NCBI RefSeq assembly: GCF_026410405.1
Contig: NZ_JAPMLN010000020.1
Span: 1 to 37,033 of the forward strand
From: Marinicella gelatinilytica
GTDB lineage: Bacteria > Pseudomonadota > Gammaproteobacteria > Xanthomonadales > Marinicellaceae
Length of the DNA stretch: 37,033 bases
Reading direction: 5' to 3'
Below the pieces are notes generated by a model, which made no database searches, was not told the origin of the DNA, and was given only the letters and a program-made list of their open reading frames with translations. This document shows, one piece after another, positions 16,322-23,382 of this stretch (the first letter of the stretch is position 1; each line of letters opens with the position of its first letter). A program made the position numbers and the translations under genes.

Positions 16322-17404
16322 TTGAAGCGAGCTATAAATATAGCCTTGGTTGGTTTTAATGGTTTTAGGTATCTTAATAACTTAAAATACCTCATTGAAA
16401 AACATGGCAATCATAAATTCAACTTTAAAGTGGTTGAAACCGGTGCGCAAGTCAGATTTGTCAATGCCGATAGCCCCGAAGGGCGTGACCACTTAACACG
16501 CCATCAGCCAAGTTTTACCACCCTTGTTGCCTCTGAAAAACCACTTAGCGATTCCCAATACGTTATCAATAAACCCATTAAATCCGCAGCCATCCATCAG
16601 TTATTAGATGTGGCCGGTTCGGCCTTCATTGATTCTCAACATGCACATACTCGGGATGACGCCAACACAGACAAAAAAGCAAAGCAAAACGTGACTAAGA
16701 TGCCGGAATCTTTTGTAGAAAAGTCTGACAAGTCGGAAGATGTGTTACCCGGCGGAAAAGGGCAAGCGAAAGAAGAGTTAAGGTTTTATCAACCGCATGA
16801 TTATTTACAAGGCCGTATTCTTCAAGCACTTTCCAAAAATAAGGGAAGCGATGATTGTATACGTTTTATCAAGCCCTATAGTCAATCAGAATTATTAATG
16901 ACCATTTCCATCGCTGATGGTCTTGTTTATATGCCGGAAGGTGTGAATAAGATTGATAAGTTTTATGGCATTTTGATGGCCGGCACTGAGGTTAAAACGC
17001 AAATTGTTCAAATGGATAAAAATCATAAAAGTGAATTGTTTAGTTCCGGTTGTATGAGCTTAGATAAACTGATTTGGGATTCGGCGGTGGGCGCTTCTTT
17101 AGGGCGATTGCCAAAAAGTACTGACAGCAGTACCACCATAAAAATGAAATATTGGCCGAATTTATCTCGGTTGAAATTACGCGGTGGATTTACACAAATT
17201 GCGGCATTGTGGACACAAAATAGTTATTCCATTGGCCAGGTCAGAGACTTTTTGCCTCAATATTCACAGCAAATTAATGCCTTTTATGCGGCCGCATCTG
17301 CTTTGGATTTATTTGAAGGTGGTGAGCATTTGATGGTCACAGAAACTGCAAAAAAGGTGGATAAAGGCTTGTTTAACAGGTTATTTAAATGGATAAAATC
17401 TTAA
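16322..17404 (+). CDS. Degenerate receiver-like signalling protein, paralogue B
   Basis: A 360-residue paralogue of the preceding gene, also starting with TTG after an AAGGTG ribosome site. The N-terminal receiver-like part keeps LVGFNGFRYLNNLKYLIE, the VNADSPEG loop and KPIK; the middle linker (about 105-155) is longer and highly charged (K, E, D). The conserved region begins FYQPHDYLQGRIL and contains SLDKLIWDSAVGASLGRLP, with AALWTQNSYSIGQV near the end. The last residues, KGLFNRLFKWIKS, again form a basic amphipathic helix, the most evident shared feature after a divergent spacer. It lies 52 bases before the GTPase gene, probably in the same transcript. Function unknown; a scaffold or effector of the GTPase is an inference. 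Confidence 0.75.
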   Translation: MKRAINIALVGFNGFRYLNNLKYLIEKHGNHKFNFKVVETGAQVRFVNADSPEGRDHLTRHQPSFTTLVASEKPLSDSQYVINKPIKSAAIHQLLDVAGSAFIDSQHAHTRDDANTDKKAKQNVTKMPESFVEKSDKSEDVLPGGKGQAKEELRFYQPHDYLQGRILQALSKNKGSDDCIRFIKPYSQSELLMTISIADGLVYMPEGVNKIDKFYGILMAGTEVKTQIVQMDKNHKSELFSSGCMSLDKLIWDSAVGASLGRLPKSTDSSTTIKMKYWPNLSRLKLRGGFTQIAALWTQNSYSIGQVRDFLPQYSQQINAFYAAASALDLFEGGEHLMVTETAKKVDKGLFNRLFKWIKS

Positions 17405-17456
17405 ATATGATAAATACATTAAACTTAAAAACATACATTATAAGTGGCCAGTTAAT

Positions 17457-18011
17457 ATGAAAAACAGTTATCAGAAAATAGTTATCGCAGGACCTGTGGG
17501 TTCCGGTAAAACCACGGCGGTGAATACCATGAGCGATATTCCGGTGGTTGGTACTGAAGTTAAGGCCAGTGATGAGACGAAGCTTTTAAAAGAAAACACC
17601 ACCGTGGCCATGGATTACGGCACAGTGGCTTTGGGCGGTAAACAAAAGCTGCACATTTACGGCACCCCGGGTCAAAAAAGATTCGACTTTATGTGGGATA
17701 TGTTGGGCGAAAACTGTATTGGCGTTGTTTTATTGGTGGATGCTTCGGCAAAAGATTTTAAAGAACAGTTGGCTTTCTTTTTAGGGAAATTTTCTGATTT
17801 GATTGCAAAATCTTCACTGGCCGTAGGCGTTACCAAAACAGACGAACCCGGAGCCGCTCAGTTTAGAGAGGTCAGAGAGGCCATAAGTGAAGAATTTAAG
17901 CGTTATCCGGTATTTGAAGTGGATGCCAGACACAAACCAGATTTGATGTTGCTGGTAGAGGCTTTGTTGTTTGTTATCGATCCGAAGATTCAAGTTGACG
18001 TGTCAGGTTAA
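17457..18011 (+). CDS. Small Ras-like GTPase (COG2229/MglA-related)
   Basis: A 184-residue single-domain GTPase. The P-loop is GPVGSGKT (12-19), a probable switch I threonine is in ENTTVAMDYG (near 49), the G3 region reads YGTPGQKRF (68-76) with glutamine 73 at the place of Ras Q61, and TKTD (126-129) stands for the N/TKxD guanine motif. As in MglA, the usual G3 aspartate is replaced. Such GTPases act as on/off switches for polarity (MglA) or in streptomycete conservons (CvnD), always with roadblock proteins, and two such proteins are encoded just downstream. The stop overlaps the next start by one base. Which process it switches is unknown. Confidence 0.9.
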   Translation: MKNSYQKIVIAGPVGSGKTTAVNTMSDIPVVGTEVKASDETKLLKENTTVAMDYGTVALGGKQKLHIYGTPGQKRFDFMWDMLGENCIGVVLLVDASAKDFKEQLAFFLGKFSDLIAKSSLAVGVTKTDEPGAAQFREVREAISEEFKRYPVFEVDARHKPDLMLLVEALLFVIDPKIQVDVSG

Positions 18012-18637
18012 TGGAAAATTCAACAAACAAAGAGCATTACATTAATCCCACAGCTAAAGGTGTTTATCGTGCCATTATTAGCGCTGATGGAACTGCTTAT
18101 GACGGCTTAATAAAACGCTTACTTAGATTCGAGCAGTCACCAAAAATTTCTAAAACCGGCTTGTGTGAGTTATTTGGTACGGCTAACTTTAAAGTGGCTT
18201 ATCAAGCGCTCAAAGCGGCACATAAAGACGGTTTTGTTAGTTTGCTGTCAGAGCCGCGCGGAATTCCCAATTTACCCAGTGATGAGTTGCTTCATGACTA
18301 TGTGGAACAACTGTTTCGAGGTTATGGTGCATTGTTGGTTAATGAGGAGGGGTTTGAGTTGGTTAATACCGGGTTCGACGACCAAGAAGCCGCTGCATTT
18401 GCGGCGATGGCCGGGGCTCTTTTTGGGTTTCAAGAAAGTAGAGTTAAACCATTAATCGAAAAGAAAATAATTAAATCAAGAATATGGAAGCTTTGTGGCT
18501 ATAACGGCAAAGCCGAAGTGTCTTTTTATCCGTTAGTATCCGATCGACAAAATTACATGTTGGTCACCAAAGGCGGTGTGCTATTGAATCAAATTAATTT
18601 AACTGATTTGGCGCGCCTGTTATATATTAAATATTAA
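18011..18637 (+). CDS. Winged-helix-like plus roadblock-like protein
   Basis: A 208-residue protein without signal peptide or membrane segment. The N-terminal half (about 10-95) looks like a helical or winged-helix module (GLCELFGTANFKVAYQALKA, then a strand pair), and the second half (about 110-208) resembles a roadblock/LC7 domain, with GALLVNEEGFELVNTGF, an alanine-rich helix (QEAAAFAAMAGALFGF) and a YMLVTKGGVLLNQINLTDLA ending. I do not recognise a named family. Translation is coupled to the GTPase by a one-base overlap, which argues for a direct complex, perhaps as a regulator of nucleotide state. Confidence 0.7.
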   Translation: MENSTNKEHYINPTAKGVYRAIISADGTAYDGLIKRLLRFEQSPKISKTGLCELFGTANFKVAYQALKAAHKDGFVSLLSEPRGIPNLPSDELLHDYVEQLFRGYGALLVNEEGFELVNTGFDDQEAAAFAAMAGALFGFQESRVKPLIEKKIIKSRIWKLCGYNGKAEVSFYPLVSDRQNYMLVTKGGVLLNQINLTDLARLLYIKY

Positions 18638-18662
18638 AACGTTAATACAGAAGAGGAACAAT

Positions 18663-19025
18663 ATGATTGTAGATAATTTCAATACCATTTTAGATGACTT
18701 AAATGGGTCATCAGCAGATATCGAGGCTTCGGCCATTATTTCCACAGACGGTCTGATTATGGCTTCACGCTTACATCATTCGATGGATGAAGATCGCATG
18801 GGCGCCATGAGTGCCGCGATGTTATCTCTGGGTGACCGCACCGCCAAAGAGTTGGAGCGTGGTGAGTTAAATCAAGTCTTGGTGAAAGGCGAAAAAGGCT
18901 ATGTGTTAATGGCCTATGCCGGTAAAGACGCGGTGGTCACCGTATTGGCTAAACCCAATGCCAAATTGGGCTTAATTTTCTTGGACGTGAAGCGAGCGGC
19001 ACAAGAAATTGAAAAGTTAGTTTAA
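18663..19025 (+). CDS. Roadblock/LC7 domain protein (MglB/CvnB-like)
   Basis: A 120-residue protein that is one roadblock/LC7 domain from end to end. Marks are the IEASAIISTDGLIMASRL hairpin (20-37), the alanine- and methionine-rich helix after it (DRMGAMSAAMLSLGDRTAKEL), VLVKGEKGYVLMAYAG and a final helix. In MglB and CvnB the dimer binds the partner GTPase and, for MglB, acts as its GTPase-activating protein; the same role is inferred here. AGAGGAA precedes the start. It is 25 bases after the roadblock-like gene and 10 bases before the PAS gene. Confidence 0.93.
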   Translation: MIVDNFNTILDDLNGSSADIEASAIISTDGLIMASRLHHSMDEDRMGAMSAAMLSLGDRTAKELERGELNQVLVKGEKGYVLMAYAGKDAVVTVLAKPNAKLGLIFLDVKRAAQEIEKLV

Positions 19026-19035
19026 GGGGGCTGTT

Positions 19036-19533
19036 ATGATGAATGTCATGAAAAAAGAAGATGTGGTGGGCGACTATAAAGAGTACACCCTGTCACTTTA
19101 TGACGGGTCTGAAAAAACAGTCTATGTGACCGACATTGAAAAACCTTTTCCGGAAGGTAAACTGATTGTTTCGAGAACCGATACCCAAGGCATTATTACC
19201 CATTGTAATGAGGCTTTTGTGTTTATGTCTGGCTGGAAAGAAGAAGAATTGATTGGTCAGCCGCAAAATATATTAAGACACCCTGACATTCCTAAAGCAG
19301 TGTTTAAAGATATATGGGATACCTTGGGTGCCAATAAAAAATGGAGTGGCTACCTTAAAAACTTGCGTAAAGATGGCAGTTACTATTGGGTCAATGCCAC
19401 AGTTATTCCAAATGTGAGAAATGGTGAGGTTGTTGGTTATGCGTCAGTCAGACGTAAGCCTGCCGCCAATCAAATTAAAAAAATTGAAGTTGAATACGCA
19501 AAAATGCGTGAACAAGAAGGAGGTGCCTCATGA
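19036..19533 (+). CDS. Stand-alone Aer-like PAS sensor, copy 1
   Basis: A 165-residue protein with one PAS domain (about 40-140) and no transmembrane, HAMP or methyl-accepting part. It closely resembles the PAS of the aerotaxis receptor Aer: SRTDTQGIITHCNEAF, the LRHPDIPKAVF helix (R81, H82, D84) and W103 in KKWSGYLKNLRKDGSYYW match residues that hold FAD in Aer. A redox- or oxygen-sensing role through bound flavin is therefore inferred. A short N-terminal region (VGDYKEYTLSLYDGSEKTVY) is shared with copy 2. An AGGGGG ribosome site precedes the start. It overlaps the PhnD-like gene by four bases. Confidence 0.9.
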   Translation: MMNVMKKEDVVGDYKEYTLSLYDGSEKTVYVTDIEKPFPEGKLIVSRTDTQGIITHCNEAFVFMSGWKEEELIGQPQNILRHPDIPKAVFKDIWDTLGANKKWSGYLKNLRKDGSYYWVNATVIPNVRNGEVVGYASVRRKPAANQIKKIEVEYAKMREQEGGAS

Positions 19534-20273
19534 AATATAATTTTACCGTTAGTCCGGATTTTCCACCGGAACGCATTGCCAGCTGGTATATCTTTAATAC
19601 TTGGCTACAAAAAAAATTAGACATTGCTGTGCATTTAGAGCTTCACAATAATTTCAAAGAGTTACAGGCATCCATTGATAACGATGCGGTGGATATTATT
19701 TACACCAATCCCTTCGAAGCAGCCGGTTTAGTTCGGGATAAAGGCTTTATGCCGGTGGCCACGCCACAGGGTATATCTGATGAGGCTGTTATCGTGGTGG
19801 CGGCAGACAGCGATGTGGATAAGGTCGAAGACCTGAAACCGGGCGTCAAAGTGGCCTTAACCGATGATCAAGACGTCAATATGATCAGCATGATGATGTT
19901 AGAGCCGGCGGAATTAAATAAAGACAATATCGAGCTCAGTAATCAAGATAATTATGTGTTGGTGGCGAAACAATTAATGAACAAAAAAGCCGATGTCGGC
20001 TTCTTCTATAAAGCCGCTTACGATGAATTGTCAGGCATGATTAAAAGCCAATTAAAACCCTTAGTGACCAGTGAAATTTCGGTTATTAAGCACATGTTTT
20101 TAGTCAGCCCACGTTTTAAAGAACATCATGCCGCGCTTCAGGAAGCTTTGGTCACAATGAGTGATGATGATAAGGGCAAGCAAATTGTCACGGATTTAGG
20201 TTTTGAGGCCTGGGACAAACAAACCCAAGAAGAAACCGAGTTTATGATTGATTTAATGGATACCCTTAAATAA
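19530..20273 (+). CDS. PhnD-like solute-binding domain without signal peptide
   Basis: A 247-residue periplasmic-binding-protein fold of the phosphonate/phosphite-binding (PhnD) type. The diagnostic stretch is the DIIYTNPFEAAGLVRDKG segment (near 55-72), with ADVGFFYKAAYDEL later. Unlike transported-substrate binders it begins MKYNFTVSPDFPPERIASW, with no signal peptide or lipobox, so it should stay in the cytoplasm. The start is firm: a perfect AAGGAGGTG ribosome site precedes it and ATGA overlaps the PAS gene's stop. No ABC permease or ATPase gene is nearby. It is best read as a ligand-sensing subunit of this signalling operon. Ligand unknown. Confidence 0.85.
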   Translation: MKYNFTVSPDFPPERIASWYIFNTWLQKKLDIAVHLELHNNFKELQASIDNDAVDIIYTNPFEAAGLVRDKGFMPVATPQGISDEAVIVVAADSDVDKVEDLKPGVKVALTDDQDVNMISMMMLEPAELNKDNIELSNQDNYVLVAKQLMNKKADVGFFYKAAYDELSGMIKSQLKPLVTSEISVIKHMFLVSPRFKEHHAALQEALVTMSDDDKGKQIVTDLGFEAWDKQTQEETEFMIDLMDTLK

Positions 20274-20291
20274 TGACATAAGCCAATCAAT

Positions 20292-20324
20292 AAGACGTTC
20301 CGCTCACTATAGTGACGTCTTTTT
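20292..20324 (+). terminator. Hairpin with T tract inside the signalling operon
   Basis: AAGACGT (20292-20298) pairs with ACGTCTT (20315-20321), enclosing a TCAC-TATA-GTGA inner hairpin, followed by five T (20320-20324). This is a good rho-independent terminator or attenuator between the PhnD-like gene and PAS copy 2, so copy 2 would be transcribed at a lower level or from its own promoter. Confidence 0.65.
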
Positions 20325-20356
20325 GTTTAAACAACCGGAAAATACAGGTACTTATT

Positions 20357-20842
20357 ATGGCTGATATGAAAAAACAAGACATCGTGGGTGATTTCAAAGA
20401 GTACACCCTGTCACTTTATGACGGATCTGAAAAAACAGTCTATGTAACCGAGGTGGAAACCCCTTTTCCTGAAGGCAAATTGATTGTATCAAGAACCGAT
20501 ACATCAGGCGTAATTACCCATTGTAATGATGCGTTTGTTTTTATGTCGGGCTATCAAGAAGATGAGCTGATTGGTCAGCCACACAGTATTCTCAGGCATC
20601 CTGATATCCCTAAAGCTGCTTTTAAAGATGCCTGGGACACCATTAACAATAAACAAAAATGGAATGGCTATATCAAAAACTTACGCAAGGATGGCGGTTT
20701 TTATTGGACATTCGCCACCATTATTCCCAATATCAGAAATGGTGAAATCGTCGGCTATGCGTCAGTAAGACGCAAACCGGCCATGAATAAAGTCGAACAA
20801 GCGAAAGCACTGTATCAAAAGATGTTGGCAGAAGAGCCTTAA
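20357..20842 (+). CDS. Stand-alone Aer-like PAS sensor, copy 2
   Basis: A 161-residue paralogue of copy 1 with the same PAS plan: KLIVSRTDTSGVITHCNDAF, LRHPDIPKAAF and KWNGYIKNLRKDGGFYW, including the R-H-D and tryptophan positions that bind FAD in Aer. It has no output domain. I chose the ATG at 20357 over an upstream in-frame reading that begins inside the terminator, because AGGT lies a suitable distance before it and the protein then aligns with copy 1. The first 60 or so bases of coding DNA are nearly identical to copy 1. Its stop lies four bases from the stop of the convergent glycosyltransferase gene. Confidence 0.9.
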   Translation: MADMKKQDIVGDFKEYTLSLYDGSEKTVYVTEVETPFPEGKLIVSRTDTSGVITHCNDAFVFMSGYQEDELIGQPHSILRHPDIPKAAFKDAWDTINNKQKWNGYIKNLRKDGGFYWTFATIIPNIRNGEIVGYASVRRKPAMNKVEQAKALYQKMLAEEP

Positions 20843-20846
20843 GTCT

Positions 20847-21860
20847 TTATGTTTTTAAAAGTTCAGACCACTGTTGATAAATGGTGGCGTTGGCAAAGAT
20901 TTCACGGTACTTGACAGCCGGCAGTTTTTCTTGCCACTGCTGTAAGGTTTTGATGACAAGTTCAGTGTTATGGCAATCAATCAGGGGGTTTTCGGGGTGT
21001 AAGATTTCTCTGGCAGCGCCGATATCATGAGCCAATACCGGTGTTTCTAAGGCATTGGCTTCTGCGTAAATAAGTCCGAAGGTTTCGGCGAAAGTGGTTT
21101 GTGGATAAAACACACATAAACTTTCAGCCACGTGTTGCCATAACTCCGCTTGTGGTAACGCGCCGAGAATGTGAACGCCGGGTTGTTGAATATCGATTTG
21201 ATCGCGGTAGCCGGGATTGGCAATGTAAAGTTGCATGTCGGGCATTGCGGCTTTTACTTTTTGAAAGTGGCTCAGTACCTCAGTCAGTCCTTTGTTGGGC
21301 GCGGATAAAAAGATGAGTTTATTGGGATCGCGTTCAGTCGCTGTCTTTACATGGGGTTTTGGTACCGGATTGTAACCGTATTTTACCGGTAAAGTCGCTA
21401 CGCCGATGGCTGACAGGAAGCGACCCAATGTATGTTCATGGAGTTGTTGTTCAAGGTGTTGGGCGTGGGTTTTTGAGTTACCGATTATTACGGATTGATG
21501 GGTGTGTTTAAAGAGTCGTTTAAATACAAATTCCCATTTTTTGTAGGTATGTAACCATAACAAGGTGCGGGCTTTTGGGAAGCAATGTTGCCATTGCTTT
21601 AGTTGTTGGTCTTTTCTGAGTACAACAATAACATCAACATGCTGGCTCTCATCAATCTGATTTGGGCCGATAAAATGAATGTTGCGTTGTTTGCTAGCCT
21701 GCTGTCTGGCTTGTTGATAAACCATAATGTGATGCTGTTGCGCGGCTAAAATAGCCGCCAGTCGCAATAAGCTGGATTCCGTGCCCCCAATCGCCTGCTG
21801 GCTTAAATTATCAAAATCATAACTTTTAGGATGACTGCTGTCGCAAAATAAGACATTCAT
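20847..21860 (-). CDS. Family 4 glycosyltransferase
   Basis: A 337-residue GT-B glycosyltransferase. The N-terminal GGTESSLLRLAAILAA segment (near 25-40) is the usual sugar-acceptor side glycine motif, and the C-terminal half carries the E-x7-E region ETFGLIYAEANALETPVLA (near 260-280) that binds the donor nucleotide sugar. There is no membrane segment, so it acts at the cytoplasmic face. Acceptor unknown; glycan or lipopolysaccharide assembly is the likely setting. It is the last gene of a minus-strand run and directly abuts the SPOR gene (no gap). Confidence 0.87.
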   Translation of the reverse strand: MNVLFCDSSHPKSYDFDNLSQQAIGGTESSLLRLAAILAAQQHHIMVYQQARQQASKQRNIHFIGPNQIDESQHVDVIVVLRKDQQLKQWQHCFPKARTLLWLHTYKKWEFVFKRLFKHTHQSVIIGNSKTHAQHLEQQLHEHTLGRFLSAIGVATLPVKYGYNPVPKPHVKTATERDPNKLIFLSAPNKGLTEVLSHFQKVKAAMPDMQLYIANPGYRDQIDIQQPGVHILGALPQAELWQHVAESLCVFYPQTTFAETFGLIYAEANALETPVLAHDIGAAREILHPENPLIDCHNTELVIKTLQQWQEKLPAVKYREIFANATIYQQWSELLKT

Positions 21861-22544
21861 CTAATTTTTTGGGCAAATTATTTCGTTGACGTCGATGTCG
21901 TCATTGTCAGCGATTAATGTTTGCGGATCAAAATCGCTGTCCTCACTTAAACTAAAATCAAGCCAAAATTCGGGCCATTGTTCTAAACGGGTTTCTTTTT
22001 CAACGGCAAAGCCTTTTTGTTTCATTTGATTAACACGATTATCAGCATTAAATGGCTCGCGATACAGGCCCAGAGAAATCGAGTTTTCATTGTTACCGGA
22101 AGTCACCACATAATAATCTTTAACAAAGGCTGCGGCCAATTCCCGGCCTTTTTTCAACGCTTCCTGACGACTTGGTAAGGCCGGAATGTAGACCCAGTAA
22201 CCGGCTTCTTGGGTGGTGGTTATGCGCCGAATGGCTGATTTTAAAACATGTGGTTTTATATTTTCCGCCACACGTAAGGCAGTGGCTTCTTCGCTGTAAG
22301 GGCCGGCGGCAAAACAACGCATGTTAATTAAATCAGATGAAGTATTGGGGTCTTCGGATTTAAGGCTGTTATTTGTGGCCGCATTGAATGATTTGTTATT
22401 TGCTGACAATTCAGATAACAACACCAAGGGTTCAGCCTTGGGGTCAACAGCGGTAAACTCTTTTTTAGGTGCGTCGCTAAAGCGTTCGACCCAAATATAG
22501 AAGCCGATATTAAGCAACAATAAAGCAATAAATAAATAGCGCAT
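21861..22544 (-). CDS. Membrane-anchored SPOR-domain protein
   Basis: A 227-residue protein. Residues 3-19 form a membrane anchor (MRYLFIALLLLNIGFYIWV), a polar linker follows, and a SPOR domain lies at about 75-150 (CFAAGPYSEEATALRVAENI, YWVYIPALPSRQEALKKGREL, DYYVVTSG). SPOR domains bind denuded peptidoglycan at the septum. Genes of this kind commonly follow birA and coaX; here coaX is absent between them. The stop directly precedes the start of the glycosyltransferase gene. Confidence 0.85.
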   Translation of the reverse strand: MRYLFIALLLLNIGFYIWVERFSDAPKKEFTAVDPKAEPLVLLSELSANNKSFNAATNNSLKSEDPNTSSDLINMRCFAAGPYSEEATALRVAENIKPHVLKSAIRRITTTQEAGYWVYIPALPSRQEALKKGRELAAAFVKDYYVVTSGNNENSISLGLYREPFNADNRVNQMKQKGFAVEKETRLEQWPEFWLDFSLSEDSDFDPQTLIADNDDIDVNEIICPKN

Positions 22545-22593
22545 AAAACCTAAAAAATATTGAGATTATAAATAAGTTAAAACAAGCCCCAGA

Positions 22594-23376
22594 TTATAAA
22601 GGGCGAACCTTGACTTCGCCACTGCCAAAGCATTCGATTTGATCCTTTGTGATAATCTGAATTTCACCGGTTTCGCTTAAGCCGGCATAATCACCGTAAA
22701 CACTGGTGTGACCTTGATGCAATTCCAATGAACAACCGCTTAAGCTATCCTGAGTTGACCATTCAGCCAGAAAAGGCGCCAGTCCATGCTGACAGAAGCG
22801 TTGATTGTAGTGTTTTAAGCGGTTCAACAAAACATCAATAAACACACCGCGGTCAGGCTTGTCGATTAAAGGCACGTTGCGGACCGGCTGATCAATGCTG
22901 GCCAGGGCGGTTTCAGATAAACACCAATTTAAGCCGATGCCGACAATGACTTCTGTTTCATGACTGTTTTTAGTGGCGCTGAGGTTAATTAAAATGCCGC
23001 CGAATTTTTGTCGCTCGACACATAAATCATTGGGCCATTTCAGTAAACGTTGTTCACGGCAACCAAAATGCCGCAAACAATCGGTAATCGCCAGAGCAGT
23101 GGTTAATTGATAGCCACTGAGTTTGGCGGCTTGAAGCGGCAAACAAAATCGATAAGACAAACTAATGGCTTGCCCCGGCGGACTGAGCCAGGAATGGCCA
23201 CGTCGGCCTACGCCTGATTCTTGGCTGTCGGCAATCAAAACCTGATTGGCTGTAACTTGCTTTTGTGTTGAGTTAACACGGCTCAGCAAACTAATGTTGA
23301 GTTCGGGGTGGTTTTTTTGCAGACGTTCCGCATGACAGAATAAATCGTCAGCGACCGCAGGTGTTGTCGTATCCAT
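22594..23376 (-). CDS. birA: Biotin--[acetyl-CoA-carboxylase] ligase, no DNA-binding domain
   Basis: A 260-residue class I biotin protein ligase that attaches biotin to the carrier protein of acetyl-CoA carboxylase. The adenylation core has KWPNDL (near 113-118) and KFGGILI after it. The biotin-loop motif, GRGRRG in E. coli, reads GVGRRG here (near 55-60), so the first arginine is valine while the second, the equivalent of E. coli R118, is kept. The N-terminal winged helix of E. coli BirA is absent: the catalytic core begins at about residue 30, so it cannot act as the biotin operon repressor. It starts six bases after the hydrolase gene. Confidence 0.92.
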   Translation of the reverse strand: MDTTTPAVADDLFCHAERLQKNHPELNISLLSRVNSTQKQVTANQVLIADSQESGVGRRGHSWLSPPGQAISLSYRFCLPLQAAKLSGYQLTTALAITDCLRHFGCREQRLLKWPNDLCVERQKFGGILINLSATKNSHETEVIVGIGLNWCLSETALASIDQPVRNVPLIDKPDRGVFIDVLLNRLKHYNQRFCQHGLAPFLAEWSTQDSLSGCSLELHQGHTSVYGDYAGLSETGEIQIITKDQIECFGSGEVKVRPL

Positions 23377-23382
23377 ATTCGC

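Noticed and set aside
15000-20900. Signs that the signalling operon is a recent foreign island
   Set aside because: Base composition and codon use look like the flanking housekeeping genes by eye, and there is no integrase, tRNA or flanking repeat.
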